This document shows, one piece after another, positions 47,019-60,100 of a DNA stretch of 64,000 bases. The position numbers and the translations under genes were made by a program. Origin of the DNA: Cornus controversa (Eukaryota; Streptophyta; Magnoliopsida; Cornales; Cornaceae); the NCBI GenBank assembly GCA_026545225.1, contig CM048853.1, positions 14,572,755-14,636,754 of the forward strand, in the 5' to 3' direction. Each line of letters opens with the position of its first letter. The stretch's first letter is position 1. The notes below the pieces were generated by a model. It was not told the DNA's origin and did not search any database. It worked only from the letters and a program-made list of their open reading frames with translations.

Positions 47019-47516
47019 CACTACAAGAAAAAATACTTTCTACGGTGGGCAAAAATGGTTTTTACCACGGGCACAGCCCGCCGTGGTATCCGGTGTCGTA
47101 GTTGCCAATAGACTTTCTACCACGGGTTTAGCCCGTGGTTAAAAGTTATTATTCTACCACGGGCTTTGCCCGTAGTAGAAAGTATGTTTTCTACCACGGG
47201 CTTTGCCCATAGTAGAAAGTATGTTTTCTACCACGGACTTAGCCCGTGGTTAAAAGTTATTATTCTACCACGGGTTTTGCCCGTAGTAGAAAGCATACTT
47301 TCTACCACGGGCTTAGCCCGTTTTTAAAAGTTATTATTCTACCACGGGCTTTGCCCGTAGTAGAAAACATACTTTCTACTACGAGCAAAGCCCGTGGTAG
47401 AATAATAACTTTTAACCACGAGCTAAGCCCGTGGTAGAAAGTATGTTTTCTATCATGGGCTTTGCCCGTAGTAGAAAGTATGTTTTCTACCACGGGCTTA
47501 GCCTGTGGTTAAAAGT
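47019..47516. repeat. CACTA subterminal palindromic repeat array
   Basis: Units such as ACCACGGGCTTAGCCCGTGGT, or short variants with GCTTTGCCCGTAG, are near-perfect palindromes repeated about a dozen times. They are joined by two spacer types, AAAAGTTATTATTCT and AGAAAGTATGTTTTCT. Around 47365-47375 the order inverts. Because units are self-complementary and spacers appear in both orientations, both strands can be read into nearly the same peptide over 47246-47493. Subterminal repeats bind transposase in characterised CACTA elements. Confidence 0.85.
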
Positions 47517-48994
47517 TTATTAATTTTTTTAAAAAAATTATATGCATGTACAACAAAAATGTTCAAAACCACCTGTACAACAAAAATCATTCATCTTCAA
47601 TTCCACCAATATACAACTGAACAACACCCAAAGTCATATTCACACCAAGCCTTGATAACATCAATATTAACAAGCTTTATATAATACTTTTGCAACAAAA
47701 ATACTCTTGGTTGAGTTAAATTATGATATTAAATGTGGCAGAACTATCATTTAGATCACTTAAGTACTACAGGCAGCCCAATCAAATTCTAAAACTAGTA
47801 ACAAATGACACACCAAATTCTGCTCAATCTAATTTAAAGAACCAAATTCAATTAAAACTGAAGGTTGACACACCATATGAACAGCGAGGAACACACCAAA
47901 ATGGAAATCAGTGAGGGGGAAGGAACTTGTGGAATATCAAAAATAGCAACCAATGTTGAACAGATTTACGTACTGCATTTGCTAAATATACATAATATGA
48001 AATGACATTAAAAAATGTAAAATTGCATCAAAATATTAATCCTACCAATCACAAACAAATAAATTAATCCCAAACTTCTTTTATATTCAAAGAGCTAATT
48101 CCGAGACATATCTATTCAAAGAAAAAAAAAGTCTCAATACTAACACAACTAACATTATGATTGCTTACCAATAGCATTCCTTTCAACCAAAACATTAAGC
48201 TATATCAAAACTACATTAAAAAAACTGAAACACTTTGCTTAAATGCATAACACAACTATACCCAAAAAAACAGCCATAATGACCAAAAGTTAGTCACTGT
48301 CCAATGTGTCACTGTCTAAAATATCTGATCAGTCTTCAAAAAAATATATGTCCAAAAGTTGGCTAAAATAAACCTGCATTATAAAACATTTTCAATCAAA
48401 ATCAATACCTTTTCTAATAATCAATTCAATTTAAACTCTAAGTACACTAATAAAATACTCCATATTTAAACAAATGGTTTAAGAGTAGTTCATGTCATGT
48501 AATGCATATATATTATATGTAGTTTCAATTCAGAATTAACTCTAAATTTGTGATTTGTCTTTTCTATCTTTTGTTTTAAAAAAGAGTAAGATCCAAATGA
48601 ATATCTCGCAACTATTTTCCTTGAAGTTTCCTTTTGTCTCTAAAGCATAAGGGAAAAAAAGAATAAAAGAAAAAGAAAGTCTAAAACTCTGAATCTTTTT
48701 TAGTTTCCACTATTTGAACAGAACCCTCCAAATGATCAAGAAAGAAAGAGAGGAAGTCTAAAACTCTGAGCCCTGAATGGCTTGATTTCCATTATTTGAT
48801 AAAAATCCTCCATTAGTTTTATCTGTGTACATTATGTGAATTCCGCTTTGAAAGGGTAATTAGATTTTTTTTTTTTTAAAATGAAGCATAAAAGATAAAT
48901 TCAATATATTTTATGCATTTGGCAGTTTCTCAGCAAACAAAAGCGACATTGCCCCCTTCGTACACATCATGAATTCAATTGAGTATAATCAGCA
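47517..48994. other. CACTA interior, AT-rich, no gene seen
   Basis: Starts with an A/T run (47522-47540), then AT-rich sequence with many ACACAACT and CAAAA words. No convincing frame on either strand. Confidence 0.5.
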
Positions 48995-49480
48995 CTATAA
49001 AAGTTCAGCAAAAACAGCAATATGGATCAGTACAAACCAGCAATGGAATTCAGCACCAAACAGCAACTTATTTCAGCAAAAACAGCAATATGTTACAGCA
49101 CCAAACAGCAATGGAATTCAGCAAAAACAGCAATAATTTCAGCACCAAACAGCAATAGAATTCATCAAAAAACAGCAATATAAAATCAGCAAAAACAACA
49201 TATCAATTCAGCAAAATCAGCATATAACATCAGCAAGAATCAACATATAAAATCAGCAAAAAAAACAGCATATTAATTCAGCAAAACCAGCATATAACAT
49301 CAGCAAGAATAAGCATATAAAACCAGCAAAAACAGCATATTAATTCAGCGAAATCAGCATATAACTTCAGCAAGAATCAACATATAAAATCAGCAAAAAA
49401 AAAATAGCATATTAATTCAGCGAAATCAGCAATAGTTTCAGCACCAAACAAGAATAGAATTCATAAAAAAAAACAGTACT
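48995..49480 (+). repeat. Degenerate tandem repeat of TTCAGCAAAAACAGCATAT
   Basis: More than twenty copies of CAGCA-rich words. Two sub-patterns occur: CAGCACCAAACAGCAATGG at the left and TCAGCAAGAATCAACATATA at the right, alternating about every 20-30 bases. Confidence 0.8.
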
Positions 49481-49799
49481 ATTAATTCTCAAAACAGACT
49501 TAATTTTAGCACTTATACAACTCCAAAACAGATTCATTTCAAATCAGCAACTTAGCAATAAGAGGTATCAAATCAGCAATGCAAAATCAGTATCATGACA
49601 TAACTGTTCACATACCCTAGTTAAATGATCGAACACACTTGTATAAATCAATCAAAGCAATGTCAAACATGGTCCAGTTGTTCAGTAGCAGCAAATGTGT
49701 TTTTTATTTTTACAGCAACAAATCAACAAAATAGGTTACAGTAGTGCACAGTCAAAACAAACATACAGACAATTTTCTTGTGAGCTCTAAAATGTCTTA

Positions 49800-50475
49800 A
49801 AAGCTGAAGGTTTTGTGTTCCAAAGATGCGTTGCAAACATGAAAGAATCTAGTACAAAATCCCAGCAGAGAAGAAGCTAAAGAACCAAGCATTGTTGTAA
49901 ATGACGATAAATGATTCAGGTATTGAACTTAGAATTCCAACCTTTTGCAAGAAACCAGGAATCACTGGCAAAATCCCAAGAACTAATGCGATCATCGTTG
50001 CCAAATTGCAGCCTCCTGAATAATAATAAGCCCCATTGGACTCGACGAATACAAGTCTTTGATACTTAACTATGTGCCCTTAATAAGATAGTAATCTGCT
50101 AGAAGAATGCCCCCTATTGGACCCAACAATGCAGAGTAGCCAACAAGCCATGTGTAGACAAGCTCTCACTTGATTGAAGAAGCCTCCAAGTTTGGAGAGC
50201 TATACCAAGCAATGCTGTCAAAAGTGCATCTCTTCTAAAGGTCAAATTTGAAGGGCTTAGATTGACAAGGGCATTGGCAGAGGCTACAACATTGGCTGCA
50301 ACGTTCGTTTTGATGGTGGCTAGGCTGATCCCAAAAATGGCGAGGATCGTTGTTGTGAACCCACCAATTTGGCCAAGAAGTTGTAAGGGATTTGAGATGA
50401 CACGTCCGAAGATAAGGTGTGATAACACGCCTCTTGCATGTACACCTTCTACTATGAAGAAACTGAGACAGCATG
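49800..50475 (-). pseudogene. NCS1 nucleobase transporter (PLUTO-like) C-terminal fragment
   Basis: Plant NCS1 carriers such as plastidic PLUTO import uracil and related bases. On the minus strand, 50114-50428 reads [58 protein letters not shown] and [20 protein letters not shown], the ordered transmembrane blocks of this family. After a one-base frameshift near 50160 it continues as [18 protein letters not shown] and, past another frameshift, as [30 protein letters not shown] and [16 protein letters not shown] stop at 49849-49851 stands where Trp is expected. The N-terminal half is absent. It lies inside the CACTA element, so transposon capture is likely. Non-functional. Confidence 0.8.
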
Positions 50476-50600
50476 GTCTAAAATAAATTATCGCACCAAA
50501 AATTGGTATTCGAAACTGCCAATTAAGTTATTTGCCTAGTATATAAAATACATATATATATATATATAGAAGAGTTATTGAGGAGCACAATCATAGAAAC
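50476..50600. other. Short sequence between transporter fragment and LARD array
   Basis: AT-rich with a small TA microsatellite (50548-50568). The last five bases, GAAAC (50596-50600), are the candidate target duplication of the array. The right-hand partner lies outside the window. Confidence 0.5.
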
Positions 50601-53600
50601 TGTCACGCCCCGATTCCCGAGGCCCGGAAACCGAGGTGTGAACCCCGTGAGATCACCCTCACGACATAACCTCCACCTGATCATACAATTCAATTCCCTA
50701 TTATTTTTACGAAAATCGGGCATTACCCATTCTAAATAATCAGCTCCTGGCATATTACACCTGCTTTACAATTCATATGGACACTTCTGGGCACGTGTCC
50801 CCCCAGCATTTATATCTAACAAAGAATATGGACACTTCTGGGCCCGTGTCCCCCCAACTATTTATACAACATGCATAAACAATCATAAATATACATGCCT
50901 CAGTCCTTAAATATCCGTATTAAATACATACATCACATGAATAAATACAATTGAAGGAACTGAATCAATATAAATCGCTTTATACATTTAATCCAAATGT
51001 AAAGCATCTATCTATCCACTATCCTGGATATACACTAGATTCTAAGGAATCTAGTTACTACCTCTGCAACCGGTGCTGTCAGTCCCCTAACTAACTCCAA
51101 AACCAGCAATACCTGCAAAACCCGGGAGGGGGTGAGCTCAAAGGCCCAACAAGGTATGTAGAACCATACTATCACCGCTGCAGCAGGTCGATCCTCACAT
51201 ATTCTCAAAAATATACATGCACTTAAATATATCACCATATTTAAGACCATGCCCTACCTAGCATGCATGAACCAATGATGTATAAGGCTACTCTAGCACA
51301 TATGAACATACAAAATCCACTATACATGATTGTAGAAATCATTTTCAACATGCTTGAAAGCAGTAAACATCAGGCATCAATATGTATATAGAACATATAT
51401 GTCAACACATTCACATAAACGATGTAAATCCATCACCACGTCTCCTACTCAACAAGTAGCACAACTCAAATGCAATATAAATGCATTTAAACAGAAAAAC
51501 ATGCTTAACAGATAAACACATAAGCATAAAGGTATTTTTTTCACCTTCCATGGTCATAATCCGATACATAAGACAAGCATCTAAGCTTGCACATACTCTC
51601 ACTCTCGGTCCTCATCCGATACCCCACATGATTGGGCCGCTCCGAGGATCATGTGACCTAGGACAACTCCGATAACCAACCTATGACCTGGGCCACTCCG
51701 AAAGGTCATCCTACTCTGGCAATGTATAGGATTGCCGTTATGTGAGGGGACAGCTCCGAGGCTCACATTCATTGGACATACTCCGATTTCCAGGCTTTAA
51801 GCCTTAGCATGGCGGGTCCACTCCGAGGGCCATACTTATTGGACATACTCCGATGGCAATATATTGGTTTGCCAAATTGTGAGGGGGCAACTCCGAAGCT
51901 CACAAACGTTGGACATACTCCGATTCTAGGCATAAAGCCTTCGTATGGCGGGTCCACTCCGAGGGCCATACGTAGTGGGTGATTATACCACTTCTCGTGA
52001 CACGGTTGGACCACTCCGAAGTCCCGTGCACCTCTTTTTGCGTTAATTTCCCCGCAACCTCCCATATATGCGATATGGATGTATACGTAACTAAGCATTC
52101 TATTTTATGCTATCCCAATGCACCAGCTAGTATAGAAGTACATAGCGTGCATTTCCCTCTACATAAACCCACACATAACCACGTATGTGTCATTTCTCTC
52201 CTATACATGCAATATGGATGCATATATATACAGCATAGTACATTCATGCTTCAACCATGCTTATGAATACTAAAAGAAGTATTTGACATGCTTTTCATCA
52301 CATTCCAACACATATAGCACATACATGTTCACAAACTTGCATAGCACCTCATATATGCAACAACTTCAACTTAGCACGTTTTTATCATGCTAGGACCAAT
52401 GCATACATTCAATATATATATATATATATATATATGAAGCTAGCACACATCTCACATTCACATTCCCACATATAAACACATTTATGTCCAAATACTTGCA
52501 TAACACCTTACATATGCAAACAATTCCAACTTAGCATATTTTTATCATGCTATAACCAATGCATACATTTTCTATAAACAGATAGCATGCATTTCATTCA
52601 CGTAACCCTACATGTAAACACGTACATGTCAAATCATGCATATAAATCACATATGCACTTACACTAGCATAAATATAGTCATGCTCTCATTCAATGCATG
52701 TATTCATTACAAGTAGCTAACATGCATTCCAGTCACAGTATATATATACACATATATATATTACATCACCCACATATGTATCAAGAACATATAAAACACT
52801 TAGCACATTTCATGCTTTTCAAATGCTCACCAAAAGTTATATTCAACTTAGTATGCATTTCTACCACTGCAACCATACATATATATAATCACATACCTAT
52901 ATATACTTCCTGAACACCATGCATAAGAACCACATATGCATACAAGACAACACAGAGCTAAACAAGTATTATTTAGCATGCTTTACATAGACTTTAATCT
53001 ATACATACATGCATATCACAATGCAATTCGGCGATTAATCTAACGTGTTATCGCTTCCCAAACCCGCACATACATATATATACACACACGCATATGTATA
53101 TCCTCTCACATCCCATGTATATGCCACATTCCCTATACACATATATATATAAGCGCCTACATATATATGTATATACACATATCACATATGATTAAATTAA
53201 GACATATATAAATTACTTAATGTACGTAAAAGATATGTACGAGATAGAGGCAAGAATCAACTTGCCTTAGGTCCCGCTCTCCACCGGTCCGTGCCTGCAA
53301 ATCGGCCTCTACCAAGTCCGGTCCGGTCCCGGTCCTGTGTCGAAACCCACCCGAACCATCCATCAGGCCACTTCGTTTCCTTTTTAATTTTTGGTCCAAC
53401 CCAAATAAAGTGAACCAACCCAACTCCAAGGTCCAAGCCCGCTATTAATGAGGGCCCAAATCACAAACCATTTCTCTTGTTCAAGCCCAACATACAATGT
53501 AGACCCATAATCGGCCACCCACTGCCACCACCTTGGACCACCATCCAACCGTGAGCCACCAACTGAACTCACCAAGTGAACCAACAAAGCCTATATACAC

Positions 53601-54748
53601 GGCCAAACTATGGAGTACCAAAGATCCACAAGCCTCTCAGCAACTATCCATGACTGCCAAGCCATGCGTGAACCGAACTCAGAGTCACCATTGCAACCTC
53701 ATGGATACAACACCCAACCAGCCGAAGCCATCCATGGCTGTCACTGCATGTTTCACCCATTTCGGCCGACCAGAAACCAAATCGACCACCAAGAAAATCC
53801 ACCATGATCGGACCCAAAACTCAGTCAACCCTCAACTGAAATCAAACACCTCAATCAAACCCAAGACCACTCAGCCGTGATCACCACACCGGAGCCACCT
53901 GAAAACCCAGCCAGACGCTCCGCAATTTCCTCGTTAGAACCATCTGGAACTGACCCAAATTGAAGACCCATCGTCGGAACCAAACAGGGCCATTTCGACC
54001 CCGCACCACTACCGCTATTCACCGCCGGAGCTCGCCGAGACAGATCCAGCACGGCCCGAGCACCAACCGAAGCCAAACGGACCCCCGTCGCTGCCATCCA
54101 CCCGCAAGCCACGGACGAGCTGAGCGATGCCGCCCGAGCCGAAGCCCCACCGCGAGCAACCCAGCCGCCGCTGTCGCCAGGCCGAAGCTGGTCGGCCGCC
54201 ACGGCCACCGTCGGCGCCGGATCACCCCTCTCGGCTTCTCTCCCGATCCCTCTTCTTGGTTTCGGTTTCTCTCTCCCCGATTCTCTTTTTCCTTCTTTTC
54301 TTTTCCTTTTCTTTTTTTCTTTTCTTTTCTTTTCTCTTTTCTTTCTTCTCTTCAGCTGACCACACACTTGGTCTTCCTTCTCTTCTAATATACACCACAC
54401 ATAATATATCCACATAAAATAATACATATGTATATATATCATCCATATATGTATCTAACTCCACATGTGTATTTTTCTAAATACACTTACACACTTAATA
54501 CAATATGCTCCCACATACATTCACATGTATTTATAATTTAATATAAATACACTTACCACAACTATATATACATATATATATATATATCTATATATATATA
54601 TACATATAACTACGTCCTCCATCAATATATATATAATTCCATATGAATATATATATATATAACGTCTTTCCGAATTTTATTTGTTCGAAAAAAATCAATC
54701 CGGTCCAAAAATCATCCGGAACCGGTCAAAATTATTCCGGTCCTTACA
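50601..54748 (-). mobile_element. LARD LTR 1 (leftmost)
   Basis: Sense strand is minus: starts TGTAAGGACCGG at 54748 and ends GGGGCGTGACA at 50601. The hairpin array lies at 51625-52028, GACAC hairpins at about 50780-50850, and the pyrimidine tract on the plus strand at about 54266-54352. Compared with LTR 2, three substitutions are seen, at 53208, 53218 and 54354. Reading frames up to 195 codons near 53855-54442 are low-complexity and not credited as genes. Confidence 0.9.
51625..52028 (-). repeat. Hairpin array in LARD LTR 1
   Basis: Same order and spacing as in copies A and B. CACATGAT/ATCATGTG is at 51625/51648 and CACGG/CCGTG at 52011/52024. Total length 404 bp, identical to copy A. Confidence 0.85.
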
Positions 54749-54761
54749 ACCTCCCCTCCTT
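54749..54761 (-). other. Polypurine tract of LARD unit 1
   Basis: On the minus strand AAGGAGGGGAGGT directly before the LTR start TGTAAGG. This is the plus-strand primer site. Confidence 0.85.
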
Positions 54762-56863
54762 CAAGGAATTTCGTCCTCGAAATTATCATAGTCATGGTCT
54801 TTCCAAAACCAATCCATACCGGATGTCATTCTCTCCAATGATCGTCACCATCTCTCTCCACATACCCTAGGCGCTACACTTGCAACACCTAACTCATAAC
54901 TCTCAAGTCTTGCACGACAGTGCATCTCGACTGCCGTAAGGCAATATAACCCTTTCCGTGACATGGCTGAGTGACTCCTAAGCTCATGTACTGTTCAGTC
55001 ACGAAATCCTCTGAAGCACTTGCTTCCTAGAGTCCACAGTCTCTACCTCAAGGCCTACCCAGTCCATCTCCATCTCTAGTCTAAGGCAACACCTTCGACT
55101 AATCATTCCCATCACTCACAGTGATACTTCCCCTATAATCTGGGATCATCAATACTCAAAGTCACTCTTTTATTATCACTCATGACTTTCAATCTCGAGC
55201 ATATCGTTCCCGGGCTTAGTCCAATATCCTGGGCCTCATCGCAACACAAACCACATCAATCCAGTGCACATCACAAGCGCACTCACCAGCAAGGCACATG
55301 ACAGTGTACTCGCCGATAAAAACAACACAAAGAGTGTACTTGCCGCAGCAAGCCACATGATCCTGCCCAGTCTCGTAGACTACAACCCACCGGAATCCAA
55401 TGCCAAGTCCAGGATCTTACATCCCACTGATTTCACAATCTCATTATTCAAGAGGAGAAACATTTACCCTTTTTCATCCTTCACACCAAGGAGCCAGTTG
55501 ACAATTAGAGAGAATTCCTTTCATATTAGCACTTCACTTTAGACAACCCTTATCAATGAAAGTTTGAGGTCACCTACAGTAGCCAAACAGCAGCCATACA
55601 GTGGCCGCAGCCCACTGCGTCTACACGTCCACTGCGTCCACCTCTCCCCTTCACGGTAAGAAATTATCCTCACTTCAGATACCATATGTCAGGATCCTCA
55701 TCCACTATCAACCCATCCTTCTCTTAATAACATATCCACACTATGATCCAACTGCCTCTGTCGTGCGCATATCACAGTACACCACTGAGGTCAAGGCACA
55801 TAAGGAGTGCACTTGTCAAAACAAATCATCCAGTCCTGTCCATTGTTGTGGACTACATTCCATTCCTTTCCAGCATCTCCTTTGAGATTCCAAGATCCTG
55901 ACTGCTTCGTCTAGGACCCTACAATTCCAGACTTACTTTCAAAGCCTATCACTACGTGCCTATTTCAACATCATAGTCCACTCGGGTTCAAACCTCTACC
56001 TAGGTTTACCAATTCTCAAAACCAGAACTCTCTAGGTGACTACATGTCACTACTAGCCATGCAACGCAAAATGAAACACTAAAGTGCAATGCTCAATTAC
56101 ATGAATCACATATACCACATAGCATATAACACACAACATGATAACCAAATAATCACATACCATGCATGATATGACATATGATGCATAAATCAAACCCCTA
56201 GCCCTCGGGCTAATACTAGGAAAATACCCTTGACCATACACGGTCCTAGTACCTCCTCTGCCTGAGCAAGCGTGTAAAACACGGCCCAGTCCCCCTAGTA
56301 TACACACATACTAGAACACAAAATCTAGAGTGGTTCAAACCAACCTACCCTCATCCTCTGTACTCATTGGTAAACACCTACCAATCTACCCACTTCTATA
56401 GTCTAAGGCAGCAACCTTGACTATCAATACCAATCACTTTCAGTGACATATCCCTACTATTGGGAATCCTTTATCTATCGTCATCCAGACGAAACAACTC
56501 AACATCCACAAGAGCCAGCGTATTGTAAGAGGAACGCTAATCCAAGAAAAATGTCTGATCAGGCCATTTTTCCCAGTTAGCCCAACTCCAGCAACATGCC
56601 TTCCTTGTATCCCATCTCAATCCCAATTGCCAACCCCGGCAACACTCATCAATCCCATAAGTCCCTAAGTATCTCTAAGGACTTGAACACTCGCAAACTT
56701 CCTTGCGGTACCTCTTCATTGCTCACTACTGAGACTTAATCACTAAATCAAAGGTCTAAACTCAACCAATTCTGGGAGTTTTACCAAATAAATCCAATTT
56801 CATACCAACACTTTAATCTTTCATTTGGGTTGCTCAACCGAGCAATTCATACCACTACCGTCC

Positions 56864-57165
56864 ATAGGTACTCAAACCTATCATCTAGACAACTATCAAC
56901 CATTGCCTATCTCCAAACCAACATGTGATTTGACCATCCGTCCTCAGGTATTCGAACCTACGACTTTGATACCCTAGGTTTTTCAAACCTAATGCTTTAA
57001 CAGCAATCCAAAGTTCCTCAAATCCTCAACTCTATCCTATCGCCCCTAGGTATTCCAACCTAGTCCTCTGACAGATACCATTCTGACATCAAGTACAAAA
57101 TCCAACATTCCCAACCATACACATGGTATGTCCATTCCCCGTCGTCCCTAGGTATTCCAACCTAG
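56864..57165 (-). repeat. Series of TAGGT/ACCTA stem-loops next to the primer site
   Basis: Five inverted repeats: ATAGGT/ACCTAT (56864/56876), AGGT/ACCT (56946/56956), TAGGTTT/AAACCTA (56975/56985), CTAGGT/ACCTAG (57046/57058) and CTAGGT/ACCTAG (57148/57160). The last two share the loop ATTCCA. A CTCTGA(CA)GATACCA-like word follows several of them, echoing the primer site itself. Confidence 0.8.
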
Positions 57166-57166
57166 A

Positions 57167-57178
57167 GCTCTGATACCA
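57167..57178 (-). other. Primer-binding site of LARD unit 1 (tRNA-iMet)
   Basis: On the minus strand TGGTATCAGAGC, three bases from the LTR end at 57182, complementary to initiator tRNA-Met. Confidence 0.9.
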
Positions 57179-57181
57179 TCC

Positions 57182-60100
57182 TGTCACGCCCCGATTCCCG
57201 AGGCCCGGAAACCGAGGTGTGAACCCCGTGAGATCACCCTCACGACATAACCTCCACCTGATCATACAATTCAATTCCCTATTATTTTTACGAAAATCGG
57301 GCATTACCCATTCTAAATAATCAGCTCCTGGCATATTACACCTGCTTTACAATTCATATGGACACTTCTGGGCACGTGTCCCCCCAGCATTTATATCTAA
57401 CAAAGAATATGGACACTTCTGGGCCCGTGTCCCCCCAACTATTTATACAACATGCATAAACAATCATAAATATACATGCCTCAGTCCTTAAATATCCGTA
57501 TTAAATACATACATCACATGAATAAATACAATTGAAGGAACTGAATCAATATAAATCGCTTTATACATTTAATCCAAATGTAAAGCATCTATCTATCCAC
57601 TATCCTGGATATACACTAGATTCTAAGGAATCTAGTTACTACCTCTGCAACCGGTGCTGTCAGTCCCCTAACTAACTCCAAAACCAGCAATACCTGCAAA
57701 ACCCGGGAGGGGGTGAGCTCAAAGGCCCAACAAGGTATGTAGAACCATACTATCACCGCTGCAGCAGGTCGATCCTCACATATTCTCAAAAATATACATG
57801 CACTTAAATATATCACCATATTTAAGACCATGCCCTACCTAGCATGCATGAACCAATGATGTATAAGGCTACTCTAGCACATATGAACATACAAAATCCA
57901 CTATACATGATTGTAGAAATCATTTTCAACATGCTTGAAAGCAGTAAACATCAGGCATCAATATGTATATAGAACATATATGTCAACACATTCACATAAA
58001 CGATGTAAATCCATCACCACGTCTCCTACTCAACAAGTAGCACAACTCAAATGCAATATAAATGCATTTAAACAGAAAAACATGCTTAACAGATAAACAC
58101 ATAAGCATAAAGGTATTTTTTTCACCTTCCATGGTCATAATCCGATACATAAGACAAGCATCTAAGCTTGCACATACTCTCACTCTCGGTCCTCATCCGA
58201 TACCCCACATGATTGGGCCGCTCCGAGGATCATGTGACCTAGGACAACTCCGATAACCAACCTATGACCTGGGCCACTCCGAAAGGTCATCCTACTCTGG
58301 CAATGTATAGGATTGCCGTTATGTGAGGGGACAGCTCCGAGGCTCACATTCATTGGACATACTCCGATTTCCAGGCTTTAAGCCTTAGCATGGCGGGTCC
58401 ACTCCGAGGGCCATACTTATTGGACATACTCCGATGGCAATATATTGGTTTGCCAAATTGTGAGGGGGCAACTCCGAAGCTCACAAACGTTGGACATACT
58501 CCGATTCTAGGCATAAAGCCTTCGTATGGCGGGTCCACTCCGAGGGCCATACGTAGTGGGTGATTATACCACTTCTCGTGACACGGTTGGACCACTCCGA
58601 AGTCCCGTGCACCTCTTTTTGCGTTAATTTCCCCGCAACCTCCCATATATGCGATATGGATGTATACGTAACTAAGCATTCTATTTTATGCTATCCCAAT
58701 GCACCAGCTAGTATAGAAGTACATAGCGTGCATTTCCCTCTACATAAACCCACACATAACCACGTATGTGTCATTTCTCTCCTATACATGCAATATGGAT
58801 GCATATATATACAGCATAGTACATTCATGCTTCAACCATGCTTATGAATACTAAAAGAAGTATTTGACATGCTTTTCATCACATTCCAACACATATAGCA
58901 CATACATGTTCACAAACTTGCATAGCACCTCATATATGCAACAACTTCAACTTAGCACGTTTTTATCATGCTAGGACCAATGCATACATTCAATATATAT
59001 ATATATATATATATATGAAGCTAGCACACATCTCACATTCACATTCCCACATATAAACACATTTATGTCCAAATACTTGCATAACACCTTACATATGCAA
59101 ACAATTCCAACTTAGCATATTTTTATCATGCTATAACCAATGCATACATTTTCTATAAACAGATAGCATGCATTTCATTCACGTAACCCTACATGTAAAC
59201 ACGTACATGTCAAATCATGCATATAAATCACATATGCACTTACACTAGCATAAATATAGTCATGCTCTCATTCAATGCATGTATTCATTACAAGTAGCTA
59301 ACATGCATTCCAGTCACAGTATATATATACACATATATATATTACATCACCCACATATGTATCAAGAACATATAAAACACTTAGCACATTTCATGCTTTT
59401 CAAATGCTCACCAAAAGTTATATTCAACTTAGTATGCATTTCTACCACTGCAACCATACATATATATAATCACATACCTATATATACTTCCTGAACACCA
59501 TGCATAAGAACCACATATGCATACAAGACAACACAGAGCTAAACAAGTATTATTTAGCATGCTTTACATAGACTTTAATCTATACATACATGCATATCAC
59601 AATGCAATTCGGCGATTAATCTAACGTGTTATCGCTTCCCAAACCCGCACATACATATATATACACACACGCATATGTATATCCTCTCACATCCCATGTA
59701 TATGCCACATTCCCTATACACATATATATATAAGCGCCTACATATATATGTATATACACATATCACATATGATTAAATTAAGACATATGTAAATTACTCA
59801 ATGTACGTAAAAGATATGTACGAGATAGAGGCAAGAATCAACTTGCCTTAGGTCCCGCTCTCCACCGGTCCGTGCCTGCAAATCGGCCTCTACCAAGTCC
59901 GGTCCGGTCCCGGTCCTGTGTCGAAACCCACCCGAACCATCCATCAGGCCACTTCGTTTCCTTTTTAATTTTTGGTCCAACCCAAATAAAGTGAACCAAC
60001 CCAACTCCAAGGTCCAAGCCCGCTATTAATGAGGGCCCAAATCACAAACCATTTCTCTTGTTCAAGCCCAACATACAATGTAGACCCATAATCGGCCACC

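Larger units (their letters stand above)
47019..50600. mobile_element. CACTA (En/Spm) DNA transposon, left part
   Basis: The terminus CACTACAAGAAAAAATAC at 47019 is the classic plant CACTA end. It is followed by about 500 bp of subterminal palindromic repeats. No opposite end (ending in CTTGTAGTG) is found before the LARD array at 50601, so the element is either truncated or continues beyond that array. No transposase frame is visible. It encloses a transporter-gene fragment. Confidence 0.75.
54749..57181 (-). mobile_element. LARD internal region 1, non-coding
   Basis: 2433 bp without gag, protease, RT or integrase motifs in any frame; the longest frame is 94 codons and unlike any family. 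Next to the polypurine tract the minus strand reads NFEDEIP then a stop, matching the NFEDEI-type end of Tekay chromovirus pol, a relic of the ancestor. Diverged repeats occur inside: a segment beginning AGTCTAAGGCA at about 55079 recurs at about 56400, and words around GTGTACTTGCCG and CACATGATCC recur at 55290-55400 and, diverged, at 55790-55870. Confidence 0.85.

Noticed and set aside
47019..47516. CRISPR array or satellite
   Set aside because: Repeats are palindromic, adjoin a CACTA terminus and have no unique spacers; this is a standard CACTA subterminal region.
53855..54442. 195-codon frame, and its twin at 60436-61023, as a conserved gene
   Set aside because: It lies in the LARD LTR across the purine tract and GC-rich block. 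It appears twice only because the unit is duplicated, and solo copies A and B do not keep the frame.
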